From Paraburkholderia rhizosphaerae (GTDB taxonomy: Bacteria; Pseudomonadota; Gammaproteobacteria; Burkholderiales; Burkholderiaceae): a DNA stretch of 64,000 bases. Below are positions 17,638 through 26,493 of this stretch, piece after piece. Every line of letters begins with the position of its first letter. The stretch's first letter is position 1. The position numbers and the translations under genes are program-made. The notes under the pieces are model-generated. The model worked only from the letters and a program-made list of their open reading frames with translations. It was not told where the DNA came from and made no database searches. The stretch spans positions 103,932-167,931 of the forward strand of contig NZ_SORE01000018.1 in NCBI RefSeq assembly GCF_004366595.1. The letters are read 5' to 3'.

Positions 17638-19292
17638 TGAGCCTCAGAATTCCCGTCCTCGCGGTGTTCTTCATGATGCTGGCTGCTCCGCTTCAGGCTG
17701 CAAGTGGGGAGGCTCTGCCGGACGCGGCCCCCGTCCTTGAGTCGGCACTGGAAACGGCTCCGGTCGACATCGACGGTCAGCTCCTGTTCAAGGTCCGCGG
17801 GGTTTCGTCGTTTCCCGCCGAGGAACGCGCCCAGGCCATCAGGAGACGCATCGAAAAGGTAGCCGCGGACCTCTCATTCCCGAGCGACGGTTTGAGTACC
17901 GAGGTCGTTGAGAACGTCACGATGATCATGGCCGGGGAAACTACGCTGATGATCGTGAGCGAAGCGGATGCCCGGTTGGAACACACGAGCCGCGACCATC
18001 TTGCCACGTTGAATCTGATACGAATCCAACGGGCCATCGACGAATACCGGCAGTCCCGTAGAAACGACGTCATGCTCAAAGCGGGGCTGTATGGTGCCGG
18101 AGCCACGGCCCTACTGGCACTCGGTATCGCAGTTCTGCTCGTGCTCAACCGGTGGTTAGACAAGGCGCTCTCGCACGTTCTGGAGAGTCGTGTGCACGCC
18201 GTGGGCATCCAGTCTTTTGAGATTGTGCGTTCCGAGACTATCTGGAAGACATTTCATGGACTGATGCTTGTGATTGGCGTCGCAACCATCGTTGTGTCCG
18301 CGTATGCCTACCTGCATTACGTACTTGCGCTCTTTCCCTGGACCCGCTCCCTCTCCAACGGCCTATTCATCATTGCCGCTGGTGCGGTCGAGCGTATGGG
18401 CAAATCCGTGGGTGCGATGATCCCGGACATTCTCATTCTGGCCATCATTTATTATTTGTCCCGGTTCGTTCTGCGCCGGACCCAACGTTTCTTCGATGCG
18501 ATGGCGCAGAAGCGCGTCACCTTCGCGCAATTCGAGCCGGAATGGGCCCTCCCGACCTACAAGCTTGTCCGGGTTTTGATCGTGGCCTTCGCGCTTATCG
18601 TCGCGTACCCGTACATCCCCGGCTCCGAGTCTGCCGCCTTCAAAGGGATTTCGATCTTCATCGGTCTGGTGATCTCCCTCGGCTCGTCGACCGCGATTTC
18701 CAATCTCATTGCCGGTTATCTGATGACGTATCGAAGGGTGTTCAAGGTCGGGGACCGGGTGAAGGTGGGAGAGGTGATCGGGGAGGTGATCGCCATCCGC
18801 CTCCAGGTGACCCATCTGCGGACGGTCAAGAACGAAGAGGTCACGATTCCCAATTCCCAGATCCTGAACGGCGACGTCACGAACTTCAGCTCCATGGCAG
18901 GTACCCGGGGATTGATCCTACATACCACGGTCGGAATTGGGTACGAGACCCCCTGGCGACAGGTTGAGGCCTTGCTACGTATGGCCGCGGAGCGAACTTT
19001 GGGCGTGCTCAGGGAGCCGCAGCCGTTCATTCTGCTCATCAAGCTGGGGGACTTTGCGGTCACCTACGAACTGAATGTCTATATCCATGACCCGCATCTG
19101 ATCGCCCGGATCTATGCGGACCTGCACCGGCACATACTCGATGTCTTCAACGAGTACGGGGTGCAAATCATGACGCCTGCTTACGAGGGCGATCCCGACC
19201 AACCGAAGGTTGTCCCGCGGGAGCAGTGGTATACGGCACCGGCATCGCCCGATGAGAGGAAGGCGAGTTCGACTACTGACGATCGCCCGTAG
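17634..19292 (+). CDS. MscS-family mechanosensitive ion channel
   Basis: The 552-residue membrane protein starts with a probable signal peptide (MSLRIPVLAVFFMMLAAPLQA). A periplasmic stretch of about 130 residues follows, then about five membrane segments and the MscS core. The pore-lining helix region is 'GLVISLGSSTAISNLIAGYLMTY', followed by the beta domain 'VFKVGDRVKVGEVIGEV' and 'NEEVTIPNSQILNGDVTNFS'. It is an inner-membrane osmotic release valve of the larger MscS subtype. The start may be ATG 17634 or 17637. It has no partner gene. Confidence 0.88.
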   Translation: MMSLRIPVLAVFFMMLAAPLQAASGEALPDAAPVLESALETAPVDIDGQLLFKVRGVSSFPAEERAQAIRRRIEKVAADLSFPSDGLSTEVVENVTMIMAGETTLMIVSEADARLEHTSRDHLATLNLIRIQRAIDEYRQSRRNDVMLKAGLYGAGATALLALGIAVLLVLNRWLDKALSHVLESRVHAVGIQSFEIVRSETIWKTFHGLMLVIGVATIVVSAYAYLHYVLALFPWTRSLSNGLFIIAAGAVERMGKSVGAMIPDILILAIIYYLSRFVLRRTQRFFDAMAQKRVTFAQFEPEWALPTYKLVRVLIVAFALIVAYPYIPGSESAAFKGISIFIGLVISLGSSTAISNLIAGYLMTYRRVFKVGDRVKVGEVIGEVIAIRLQVTHLRTVKNEEVTIPNSQILNGDVTNFSSMAGTRGLILHTTVGIGYETPWRQVEALLRMAAERTLGVLREPQPFILLIKLGDFAVTYELNVYIHDPHLIARIYADLHRHILDVFNEYGVQIMTPAYEGDPDQPKVVPREQWYTAPASPDERKASSTTDDRP

Positions 19293-19331
19293 CGGAGAAA
19301 GAGACGCATCGTCGCGATTTCCGGAGGTGAA

Positions 19332-20012
19332 TCACCGCAAGCCTTCGGCGAAGAACCACGCCGCCATCGTCCGTGCCAGTTCGAGCACGACCTCCGCGTC
19401 CGTCCGGCCGGAGGACGCGCGCACGTGTAACGAATGATCTGCGTCGTCCACCAGATGCAGCGCGGCGCGTGGCCCCAGCGTCTCGACGACCGACCTCAGC
19501 AGGTGAAGCTCTGCCAGCTTGTCGCGCGTGCCCTGCAGAAAGAGAAGTGGCACCGTGACGTCCGCCAGGTGCCGTGCCCGCTCCACGCCGGGCGCGCCCG
19601 CCGGGTGCAACGGGAACGCGACGAAAGCGAGGCCACGCACGCCGTCGAGTGGGGAGATGGCTTGGGCTTGGGACGTCATGCGGCCGCCGTACGATCTGCC
19701 GCCGGCGAAGAGCGGCAGGGCTGGCAGCCGCCGGCGGGCCTCCGCGACGGCTGCCTGCACGGCAGCATGTGCCACGGCCGGCGAGTCCACCCGCCTGGAG
19801 CCCCGCTCCATGTACGGAAACTGGTAGCGCAATGTGGCGACGTTGGCCGCCGCAAGCGCGTCGGCCAACGACGACATGCCGGCGTGCTGCATGCCCGCCC
19901 CGGCACCGTGCGCGAAGACATACAGGGCTCGTGCGCCCTCCGGCACCCGGAGGAGCGCAGAGACCTTGGTGCCGTCGGGCAGTGCTATGGAAAGCGATTC
20001 TGGTTCGTCCAT
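19332..20012 (-). CDS. Alpha/beta hydrolase (Tex30/KANL3-like)
   Basis: The start is at MDEPESLSIALPDG (ATG ending at 20012). The 226-residue protein has 'YVFAHGAGAGMQHAGM', the nucleophile elbow 'GGRSYGGRM', an Asp region 'FLQGTRDKLAE' and His in 'DADHSLHV'. This is the small dienelactone-hydrolase-like branch related to Tex30/KANL3, with no settled substrate. It lies tail-to-tail with the MscS gene. Confidence 0.82.
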   Translation of the reverse strand: MDEPESLSIALPDGTKVSALLRVPEGARALYVFAHGAGAGMQHAGMSSLADALAAANVATLRYQFPYMERGSRRVDSPAVAHAAVQAAVAEARRRLPALPLFAGGRSYGGRMTSQAQAISPLDGVRGLAFVAFPLHPAGAPGVERARHLADVTVPLLFLQGTRDKLAELHLLRSVVETLGPRAALHLVDDADHSLHVRASSGRTDAEVVLELARTMAAWFFAEGLR

Positions 20013-20290
20013 CGTATTCAGGTCGTGTCGTTGCGGCCTTAGCGCCGATTCTGCATCAGTGAGGCATCGGGGTGTGTTTGTGGCGGCCTCCGGCAAGGCA
20101 TGCACAGGTGTTCTGGGTTCGGCCATGAACAGTCAGTCGACGCGGACAGCCAAAACGTTGACAATCTGTGTCCCTAACTCCCCGTGTGTTGAGCCTCAGA
20201 CACCAGCCAGCCACAAGCGGTCAATCGACGTGCAGGTCCAGATCGCCGACAATCCAGTGCCACCAGTGGACACCAGGCGTTGAACGACAT

Positions 20291-20539
20291 ATGAATTTCA
20301 CCTTCCAGCCGCGATGGAAAGAAGAGCTTGTTTGTTCAAGTTCACTTGGCGAATTGATTCTCGAAATGCCCATGGGTGTTCCCTCCATCTATCTACCAAC
20401 CGAAGCGGTGTGGCAAGCCGCTGCACCCGAATGGGCACGACCGTACTGGAACTCGATTCACGTGCAACTGAAAGCGTGGTGCGCACTCCGTGACATTCCC
20501 CTTTTTGTGGACGATACGGCAAGCGTATTCACGCAGTAG
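20291..20539 (+). CDS. Small conserved hypothetical protein
   Basis: An 82-residue frame from MNFTFQPRWKEELV, with 'LEMPMGVPSIYLPTEAVW', 'PYWNSIHVQLKAWC' and an acidic end. Residue composition is that of a real soluble protein, and similar short proteins occur unannotated in Burkholderia. Function unknown; it sits between unrelated genes. Confidence 0.5.
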   Translation: MNFTFQPRWKEELVCSSSLGELILEMPMGVPSIYLPTEAVWQAAAPEWARPYWNSIHVQLKAWCALRDIPLFVDDTASVFTQ

Positions 20540-20665
20540 CGCCCCATAGCGAACTCGCGACTCAGTCAGGTTCTTGTGCCAGTGACGTAGAGAAAGTCGA
20601 CGCAGTGTGCGCTACCGTTCAACTGATTTTTCATAAGCAGTCATTCAACCACGCCCCTCTGATTT

Positions 20666-21073
20666 TCAGCGCCCTTTCGGAAGGGCAAGTGCCCTGAGAA
20701 GCTCGCAGTGCTCGGCGGTGCGACTGCTGCAATCAGCCACCTGCCGCAGCGCACGCCGCATACGCTGAAGGTCGCGGATCTTGCCCTCGATGTCGTCGAG
20801 GTGAACACGAGTCATACGGTCGGCGTCCGCGCAAGGACGCTCAGGGTGATGCGCCAGTTCGATCAATTCGCGGATCTCGTCGATGGTAAATCCCAGTTCC
20901 CTGCCGCGGCGAATGAATGCCAGACGCTCCAGTGAGGTGTCGTCGTATCGCCGGTAGCCGTTGCTTGCCCGGCTGATTGCAGGTAACAGGTCGACTTTCT
21001 CGTAGTAGCGGATCGTTTCGACATTGACGCCCGAGCGCTGGCCCAGGTCGCCGATGGAGTATGTGTCAGTCAT
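20666..21073 (-). CDS. MerR-family metal-responsive regulator (CadR/PbrR-like)
   Basis: The 135-residue protein has an N-terminal MerR helix-turn-helix ('YSIGDLGQRSGVNVETIRYYEKVDLLP') and a dimerisation helix with 'GFTIDEIRELIEL'. Metal-type Cys residues lie at 'ERPCADADRM', 'ADCSSRT' and 'EHCELL'. This Cys layout is that of CadR/ZntR/PbrR sensors of Cd, Zn or Pb. It is divergent from a cation efflux gene and separated from it by a typical MerR operator. The operator nearly abuts the ATG, so its own transcript may have a very short leader. Confidence 0.88.
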   Translation of the reverse strand: MTDTYSIGDLGQRSGVNVETIRYYEKVDLLPAISRASNGYRRYDDTSLERLAFIRRGRELGFTIDEIRELIELAHHPERPCADADRMTRVHLDDIEGKIRDLQRMRRALRQVADCSSRTAEHCELLRALALPKGR

Positions 21074-21076
21074 CGC

Positions 21077-21110
21077 TTGACCCTGTAGTGGCTACAGGGT
21101 TCACGATACT
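21077..21110 (+). promoter_or_regulatory. MerR-type metal promoter/operator
   Basis: A -35 TTGACC overlaps the perfect dyad CCCTGTAG-TGG-CTACAGGG (21081-21099), followed by a GATACT-like -10 element. The dyad sitting inside an over-long spacer is the hallmark of MerR-activated promoters, and the sequence closely resembles the recalled cadR/pbr operators. It drives the cation transporter at 21129. Confidence 0.8.
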
Positions 21111-21128
21111 CTTTTCGAGACTCGTCGG

Positions 21129-21785
21129 GTGACCTCCGTGCCAGGACACTGCTGTAACCATTGTGATGCTCAATCCACGCCGCCACGCGCCGGGTATCGC
21201 AGATTGCTTTGGATCGCGCTCGCTATCAACTTCGTCATGTTCGCCGTCGAAGTGTCGACCGGACTGCGCGGCGGATCGGCGTCGCTACTGGCGGATTCGC
21301 TCGACTTTCTGGGCGACGCGGCCAACTACGGCATCAGCCTCTTTGTATTGGGACTGGGCCTGTCCGCGCGTGCAAACGCGTCCCGACTCAAGGCCCTGTC
21401 CATGCTGGCGTTCGGCATTTGGGTGCTAGGCCTCGCAGCGTGGCATCTCTTCAGCGGCCGAGTGCCGAGCGCGCCGACTATGGGGGTTGTTGGAACATGC
21501 GCCCTTCTTGCAAACGGCACCGTAGCGGCACTGCTGTTTCGCTTCAGGGACGGAGACAGCAACATGCGCAGCGTGTGGCTCTGCACCCGTAACGACGTAC
21601 TCGGGAACGTTGCTGTCCTGCTTGCCGCATTCGGCGTGTTCGGGACCGGCTCTGCATGGCCAGATCTGGTCGTTGCGGCGATCATGTCGCTGCTCGCCTT
21701 GACGTCCGCTACGCACATCCTTCGTCAGTCCAATGCAGAACTGCGCGATCACGCCATCGGTCGAGGCGTTCCTGCAGAGCTGTAA
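21129..21785 (+). CDS. Short cation diffusion facilitator
   Basis: The 218-residue protein begins at GTG 21129 with a Cys/His-rich start (PGHCCNHCDAQS). Six membrane segments follow. Helix 2 has the Asp-rich metal site 'LADSLDFLGDAANYG' and helix 5 has 'RNDVLGNVAV'. The cytosolic C-terminal domain of YiiP/CzcD-type transporters is missing, a known short form. It exports divalent metals from the cytoplasm. The divergent CadR-like gene and the MerR-type operator imply induction by Cd, Zn or Pb. Confidence 0.82.
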   Translation: MTSVPGHCCNHCDAQSTPPRAGYRRLLWIALAINFVMFAVEVSTGLRGGSASLLADSLDFLGDAANYGISLFVLGLGLSARANASRLKALSMLAFGIWVLGLAAWHLFSGRVPSAPTMGVVGTCALLANGTVAALLFRFRDGDSNMRSVWLCTRNDVLGNVAVLLAAFGVFGTGSAWPDLVVAAIMSLLALTSATHILRQSNAELRDHAIGRGVPAEL

Positions 21786-22056
21786 TTTGCATCGGCATTG
21801 CGCTGCTCGACATGTATCTGGCGAGTTCCAGGGAACGAGTGCCGCGTATTCGTCGACGGACATCGCATGCGGTAGCCGCTGGAACAGCCAGAGAAGGTAG
21901 CGGTAAGGATCAGTATGTTTGCCTTGGCGGACTCAACTAGCGAGTAGAGATTGGCGCTAGCCTGCGCACCCGCAACCGTGTCGTCAAATAGTCAGCCCTT
22001 GCGTCCGACGCAGTTTCCGTTTCCGATGTAGCAGACCAGCTTGGGTCACTGTCCGC

Positions 22057-23298
22057 TCATGTATTGCAGGGCTCCCCATCGGCAGCTTCCGTCCGGACCG
22101 CCCCCGATTCGACGCGACCGACGCGAGCCAATTGACGACGGCCCTCAGCCGCGCCTGACGCCAACATCAGCGCGAAGCCGCATAGCGCGATCACGGCTGC
22201 GATCACGGGCAGAAACGTCAGCGGCTTACCCGCGGCCAACGCGGCGCCGCCAAGCCATGCGCCGGTCGCGTTGCCAAGATTGAAGGCGCTCAGATTCAGC
22301 GTGGATGCGAGATTCGGCGCTTCGCTGCCGCGATTGACAACCAGCGTCTGCAAAGCGGGAAACTTGGCAAACGCGACGACTCCCCACACGAATGCCGCAC
22401 ACATCGATGCAACAGCCGAATGCATCGTCAGCGCAAATACGGTTTGAACGACCGCGACCAGAAGAAACAGCACGTTCACGGAGGGCACCAGCCGCCAGTC
22501 CGCGAGCTTTCCACCCAGCACGCTGCCCACCGTGAATGCGACGCCGAGCAGCAGCAGGCCAAGCGTCACGCCATGCGTCGACAATCCCGCCTCGCTCTGG
22601 AGGATCGGCGCGATGTAAGTTAGAACCGAGAAGAAGCTCGCCGCCGCCAGTACGCTCACACCCAGTGCGAGCAGCAAGCTGCGGTTTTTCAGTGCGGCGA
22701 ACTCACGGGTAAAACTCGTTTGCTGCTGGTCGAGCCGGGACGGCAGAAAGAGCGCGAGCCCTAGCGCCGCAAGAATGCCGATTGCGGTGACGGCCCAGAA
22801 CGTCGCGCGCCAGCCGGCGAACTGCCCGAGCGCGGTGCCCAGCGGAACGCCCGCTACGTTGGCGAGCGTGATACCTGAAAACATCATCGCGATCGCCCGC
22901 GCGCGCCGCTTCGGTTCGACGAGTTCGGCCGCCACGACCGAGCCGATTCCGAAGAACGCACCGTGACACAACGCGGTAATGACGCGCGCAACAACCAGCA
23001 TTTCATATCCGGGCGCCAGCGCACAGGCGAGGTTGCCGACAATGAATATCCCGATGAGACCGATCAACGCCTGCTTGCGCTTCATGCGCGACGCCGCGAT
23101 CACGACAAGCGGCGAGCCCACGGTCACGCCCAGCGCGTATGCGGTAACAAGAAAGCCCGCTGCCGAAACGGAAACGGAGAGGCTCTTCGCAATTTCAGGC
23201 GACAGGCCGACGATGACAAACTCGCTGGTGCCGATCCCAAACGCCGCGAAGGTCAGAATGAGTAAAGGCAGATAGGTGGTGCGCCAGTGCTTGTTCAT
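22057..23298 (-). CDS. MFS transporter, DHA1 family (AraJ/YdhP-like)
   Basis: A 413-residue inner-membrane protein with twelve hydrophobic segments and the early signature 'GTSEFVIVGLSPEIAKSL'. The motif-A region is 'GSPLVVIAASRMKRKQ' and there is 'GVPLGTALGQFAGWR' in the first half. It matches proton-driven sugar or drug exporters of the AraJ type. It lies 49 bases downstream of a lactonase gene and ends a minus-strand run that includes two glycosyltransferase-like proteins, so it may export the product of that cluster. Confidence 0.85.
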   Translation of the reverse strand: MNKHWRTTYLPLLILTFAAFGIGTSEFVIVGLSPEIAKSLSVSVSAAGFLVTAYALGVTVGSPLVVIAASRMKRKQALIGLIGIFIVGNLACALAPGYEMLVVARVITALCHGAFFGIGSVVAAELVEPKRRARAIAMMFSGITLANVAGVPLGTALGQFAGWRATFWAVTAIGILAALGLALFLPSRLDQQQTSFTREFAALKNRSLLLALGVSVLAAASFFSVLTYIAPILQSEAGLSTHGVTLGLLLLGVAFTVGSVLGGKLADWRLVPSVNVLFLLVAVVQTVFALTMHSAVASMCAAFVWGVVAFAKFPALQTLVVNRGSEAPNLASTLNLSAFNLGNATGAWLGGAALAAGKPLTFLPVIAAVIALCGFALMLASGAAEGRRQLARVGRVESGAVRTEAADGEPCNT

Positions 23299-23347
23299 GA
23301 TGGAAACTCAAAAAGAACCGCGTTGACAGGAGCGCTCGTTCAGCGGT

Positions 23348-24427
23348 TCAGCGACCGCGAGGTCGCTCAACCATCTGCACCCAGTTGGCCCCTTTTCCGC
23401 ATTCCGTGCGCGAAATCAGGTGAAGCGAACCGGTTTCGGTGGCTACCGCATAAGCACTGACATGAGCCGACTTGCCGCCGCAGACAACGAGGAAGCACCC
23501 GGACGGGTCGATTGCGAAGCCGCGCGGCTCGGATTCGGTCGGCGTGGCGCCCACGTAGGCAAGCGCGCGATCGCTCCGCACGCGGTACGCAATCAACTGG
23601 CTCGAGGTTCGCTCGCTGACGTACACGAACCTCCCATCCGGTGTGATCTGAATGTCCGCGCCCCAGACACGCGATGCGAGGTCGTCGATATCGGCAGGCC
23701 TGCCGGGCGCGAAACCCGAGCGCACGCACCCGTGCTTCAGATGCGCAAGCGCGTGCGCAGGCGCGGACATACGCGGCCCGATGAGCGCGCCGGATTCGGC
23801 ATTGCGAGCAAACGCGGCGACTGTCGCGCGGAATTCGCTGACGACATAGAGCGTGTCTTCGTTGGGCGAGAATTGCAGATGCCGCGGCCCGAAGTTTGCG
23901 TCGACTTTCGCGACGCCGGTCCGCTCCATCCGGCCGTTGTGCATCGCGAAGCAAAACACGGCGTCTCCGCCGAGCGACGACACGTACGCGAAACGCCCGT
24001 CGCCGGTGAACACGGCTGCGTGAGCGTGCTCGATGCCGTCGGCGGTTTGCAGCGCGCGGGCGTCGCCTTCGGCGACAGAAGCCGCGTCGTATAGCGTGGC
24101 GCGATTCTCGTGGTACGACGCGCCGAGCAGATAGTGGCCGGACGCGTCCACGCAAAGATGCACCAGCTTCGAATCGATATGCGCAACACCACGCTGCTTG
24201 AGCGCGCCGCTATGCGTATCGAGCGCATAGGTGACGATGCTCGGGCGATCGCCTCGCGTCGCCGCGTACAGTGTTCCGCTATCACGCGATAGAGCGAGCG
24301 GTGCCACACCGTCGCCGGCAACATAGCGCGCTTCGGGTTCGAGCGTGCCGTTTTCCGTGTCGAAGCGATACGCGCCAATGTCGCCATCCGCTGCGTTCGA
24401 AACGAAGACTGAGTAAACGGGTTTCAT
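23348..24427 (-). CDS. Lactonase family beta-propeller protein
   Basis: Starts at MKPVYSVFVSNAADGDIGAY (359 residues). Repeated blades of the type 'GDGRFAYVSSLGGDAVFCF', 'FSPNEDTLYVVSEF' and 'ITPDGRFVYVSERTSSQLIAY' form a seven-bladed propeller as in 6-phosphogluconolactonase (Pgl/YbhE) and carboxymuconate lactonizing enzymes. No signal peptide is seen. The gene is 32 bases after a glycosyltransferase-like gene and 49 bases before an MFS gene. It probably hydrolyses a lactone intermediate; a pentose-phosphate role is possible but not supported by context. Confidence 0.8.
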   Translation of the reverse strand: MKPVYSVFVSNAADGDIGAYRFDTENGTLEPEARYVAGDGVAPLALSRDSGTLYAATRGDRPSIVTYALDTHSGALKQRGVAHIDSKLVHLCVDASGHYLLGASYHENRATLYDAASVAEGDARALQTADGIEHAHAAVFTGDGRFAYVSSLGGDAVFCFAMHNGRMERTGVAKVDANFGPRHLQFSPNEDTLYVVSEFRATVAAFARNAESGALIGPRMSAPAHALAHLKHGCVRSGFAPGRPADIDDLASRVWGADIQITPDGRFVYVSERTSSQLIAYRVRSDRALAYVGATPTESEPRGFAIDPSGCFLVVCGGKSAHVSAYAVATETGSLHLISRTECGKGANWVQMVERPRGR

Positions 24428-24459
24428 ATGATGTCCCCTGATGCCAGATCGCATCCGGC

Positions 24460-25185
24460 TCATTTTTCCTTGATCCAGTCGTACGGCTTGCCCAGTCCCT
24501 CGTAAAAGCAGCCCAGAATATGGTTTGCCTGGTACAACCGATGGCCCGGATTGAATTCGCCACGGTCTTGCCGCTGGACAACGCAACCTGTCGCGATCGT
24601 GCCGATCGTCAGACCGTCGGTCAACGCGCGGGCCAGCAGGTACCACGTCACGCCCCATCCATTGCACGTCTGGCCATAAAACATGCTGTCGCGCAGCGTG
24701 CGGACGTGCGACGACGGAATGATCGCGGGTCCGTACACATAGTCGCCCGCGAGTCCCAACTCGTAGCCGATGATGTTGCTTTCGGCCGCCTCGATCTCCC
24801 GCTGGACCATCGGAAAGCTTTCGAATTCGCTCTGCTCTCTCGCAATGACTGCGTAGTCGAACGGCAGCTCGCGATAACGCCGCAGCGTTTCTTCGAGCCG
24901 CGTCGTGAAGAACTCGTACTTGTCGACCTCGCAGTAGAAGACATGGTCCGCGGCCTCGCTCGCGCCAAGCAGGGACATCTCCTTCTGGCTGCGCAAACCG
25001 TCGGACGTACGCAGCAACCGGTGTCCCATCGACTCGATTTCGCGCAGGAACTGCGGAGTCGAGCCGCCGTCCGCGACGACCACCTTATAGCCGTTGGTCG
25101 CGAGCCACGCCAACGACTGCAGCATAAGATCGCGATTGCCCTTGTGTTCGTGGCAGAAGGTCGCCACTGCAAATTGGTCTTTCAT
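24460..25185 (-). CDS. Glycosyltransferase-like protein (GT-A type, uncharacterised)
   Basis: Starts at MKDQFAVATFCHEHKGNRDL, with GGAGG-like sequence upstream (241 residues). 'YKVVVADGGSTPQFL' is reminiscent of the nucleotide-sugar-binding edge of GT-A folds. 'VFYCEVDKYEF' could supply a DxD-like acidic motif, and 'CNGWGVTWYLLARA' is typical of family-2-like enzymes. No membrane segment is present. It shares an apparent operon with a FAD oxidoreductase and a second GT2-like gene upstream. The substrate is unknown. Confidence 0.55.
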   Translation of the reverse strand: MKDQFAVATFCHEHKGNRDLMLQSLAWLATNGYKVVVADGGSTPQFLREIESMGHRLLRTSDGLRSQKEMSLLGASEAADHVFYCEVDKYEFFTTRLEETLRRYRELPFDYAVIAREQSEFESFPMVQREIEAAESNIIGYELGLAGDYVYGPAIIPSSHVRTLRDSMFYGQTCNGWGVTWYLLARALTDGLTIGTIATGCVVQRQDRGEFNPGHRLYQANHILGCFYEGLGKPYDWIKEK

Positions 25186-25295
25186 AGAACCTCCAATACT
25201 GTTTGTCGATGAGCGAGTGCGAACGTGCCGATGTTCGCGTCGCCACCTGGCTCCCGTATGCGCATCGAGCCGCATCGCGAGAACCGCGGAATCCT

Positions 25296-26438
25296 TCAGG
25301 AAACGCAGACGCTATCGCTGTTCGCGTCGTGGTTCACGTCGAGATTCGTCAGGCACGCGTCGACCTCGTAGATGCAGTCGAGCTTCGAACCCAACACGGA
25401 GACGATTTGCGGACTTTGCTCGTGAACCGTGAACAGGATCGGACGGGCGTCGTCGAATTCGTTCTTGATCGGAACAGCCTTGACCTCGAACGTGCTGTAA
25501 AGGTATTCGACGCCCGCGAGCCCCGGTACATAGAGCGCACTATCGTTCTTCATATACGAGAACCGGCTCTCCATTGCGGCGGCGCTGGTCTTCGATCCAA
25601 CGTCCCAGCCGGCTTGCGCGGCGTTCCATGACGCGTGCGGCGTATAGCGCACATGGCTCAGAGAGTGGCAACCGTGCGCGGGCGCCGGCATGCACGAGAA
25701 GAAATTCCCATCCATCACCGTGAACCCGAACTTTCTCAGCGGTTCGGGCATACGAACCATGCATATTTCGGCGAGTTCGTTCTTGATGGCGAGCGGCTGC
25801 TGGCCAATCATTCGCAGTATCCGGTTGATTCCCGAATACGTGACGTTGAACACGCGGCGGGTGACAAAGCGTTGAGCGCCGCCGTTGATCGAAAGCGTCA
25901 CTTCCCCATCCGAGATGTCCATCGCATCGAGATCCGCGTTGCAAAGCAATGTCAGATCCGGCAGAGCCTCGAGATCGGACAGCATCCTCGCGCGCAACTT
26001 CGCGTTATCGATCGCGGCCTCCTCGACGACGAACGCTCGCTCGATCCGGGTCGGGTCGAACAGCTTGAATGTTTCGCGATCGACATCGTGATACGGAAGG
26101 CCGATGAAGTCGCAAAGCTTCGCGAACTGGTATGAGCTCGTGAGCGATTTGTCGCGAGGGATCGCGTAGATATGCTCGAAACCCGAATACACGCAATCGC
26201 CATAGTCGCTCATGAACCGGTCGTAGTTCTGGTGAGACGACCACGCGGTCGCAAGGCTGCGCGGATAGTGATAGCCGTTGTGAACCCGCGCCTGATTGAA
26301 GAACGATGCGCGGCCGAGAATCTGAGGTTCCTTTTCCAGAAGAAGAACACGCTGGTTCTGTCTGGCAAGGAACGCGGCGATGTTTGCACCAAAGAAACCC
26401 GCGCCGATCACAACTACGTCATAACGTGTGGTTGACAT
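25296..26438 (-). CDS. FAD-dependent oxidoreductase (DAO-like)
   Basis: The 380-residue protein has the N-terminal dinucleotide motif 'YDVVVIGAGFFGANIAAFLARQNQRVLLLEKE' and ends in a mixed sheet region typical of DAO/amine-oxidase-like folds. 'GRASFFNQARVHNGYHYPRS' is a distinctive early motif seen in oxidoreductases placed in polysaccharide or glycolipid gene clusters. It lies between two glycosyltransferase-like genes on the same strand, with gaps of 55 and 110 bases. It probably oxidises a sugar, polyol or amine of the cluster product; this is inferred from position. Confidence 0.7.
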   Translation of the reverse strand: MSTTRYDVVVIGAGFFGANIAAFLARQNQRVLLLEKEPQILGRASFFNQARVHNGYHYPRSLATAWSSHQNYDRFMSDYGDCVYSGFEHIYAIPRDKSLTSSYQFAKLCDFIGLPYHDVDRETFKLFDPTRIERAFVVEEAAIDNAKLRARMLSDLEALPDLTLLCNADLDAMDISDGEVTLSINGGAQRFVTRRVFNVTYSGINRILRMIGQQPLAIKNELAEICMVRMPEPLRKFGFTVMDGNFFSCMPAPAHGCHSLSHVRYTPHASWNAAQAGWDVGSKTSAAAMESRFSYMKNDSALYVPGLAGVEYLYSTFEVKAVPIKNEFDDARPILFTVHEQSPQIVSVLGSKLDCIYEVDACLTNLDVNHDANSDSVCVS

Positions 26439-26493
26439 GATGAACTCGCTTGAATAACCGATGGTGGTCCCGGGGGAAGGAAGCGCGTGCCGG

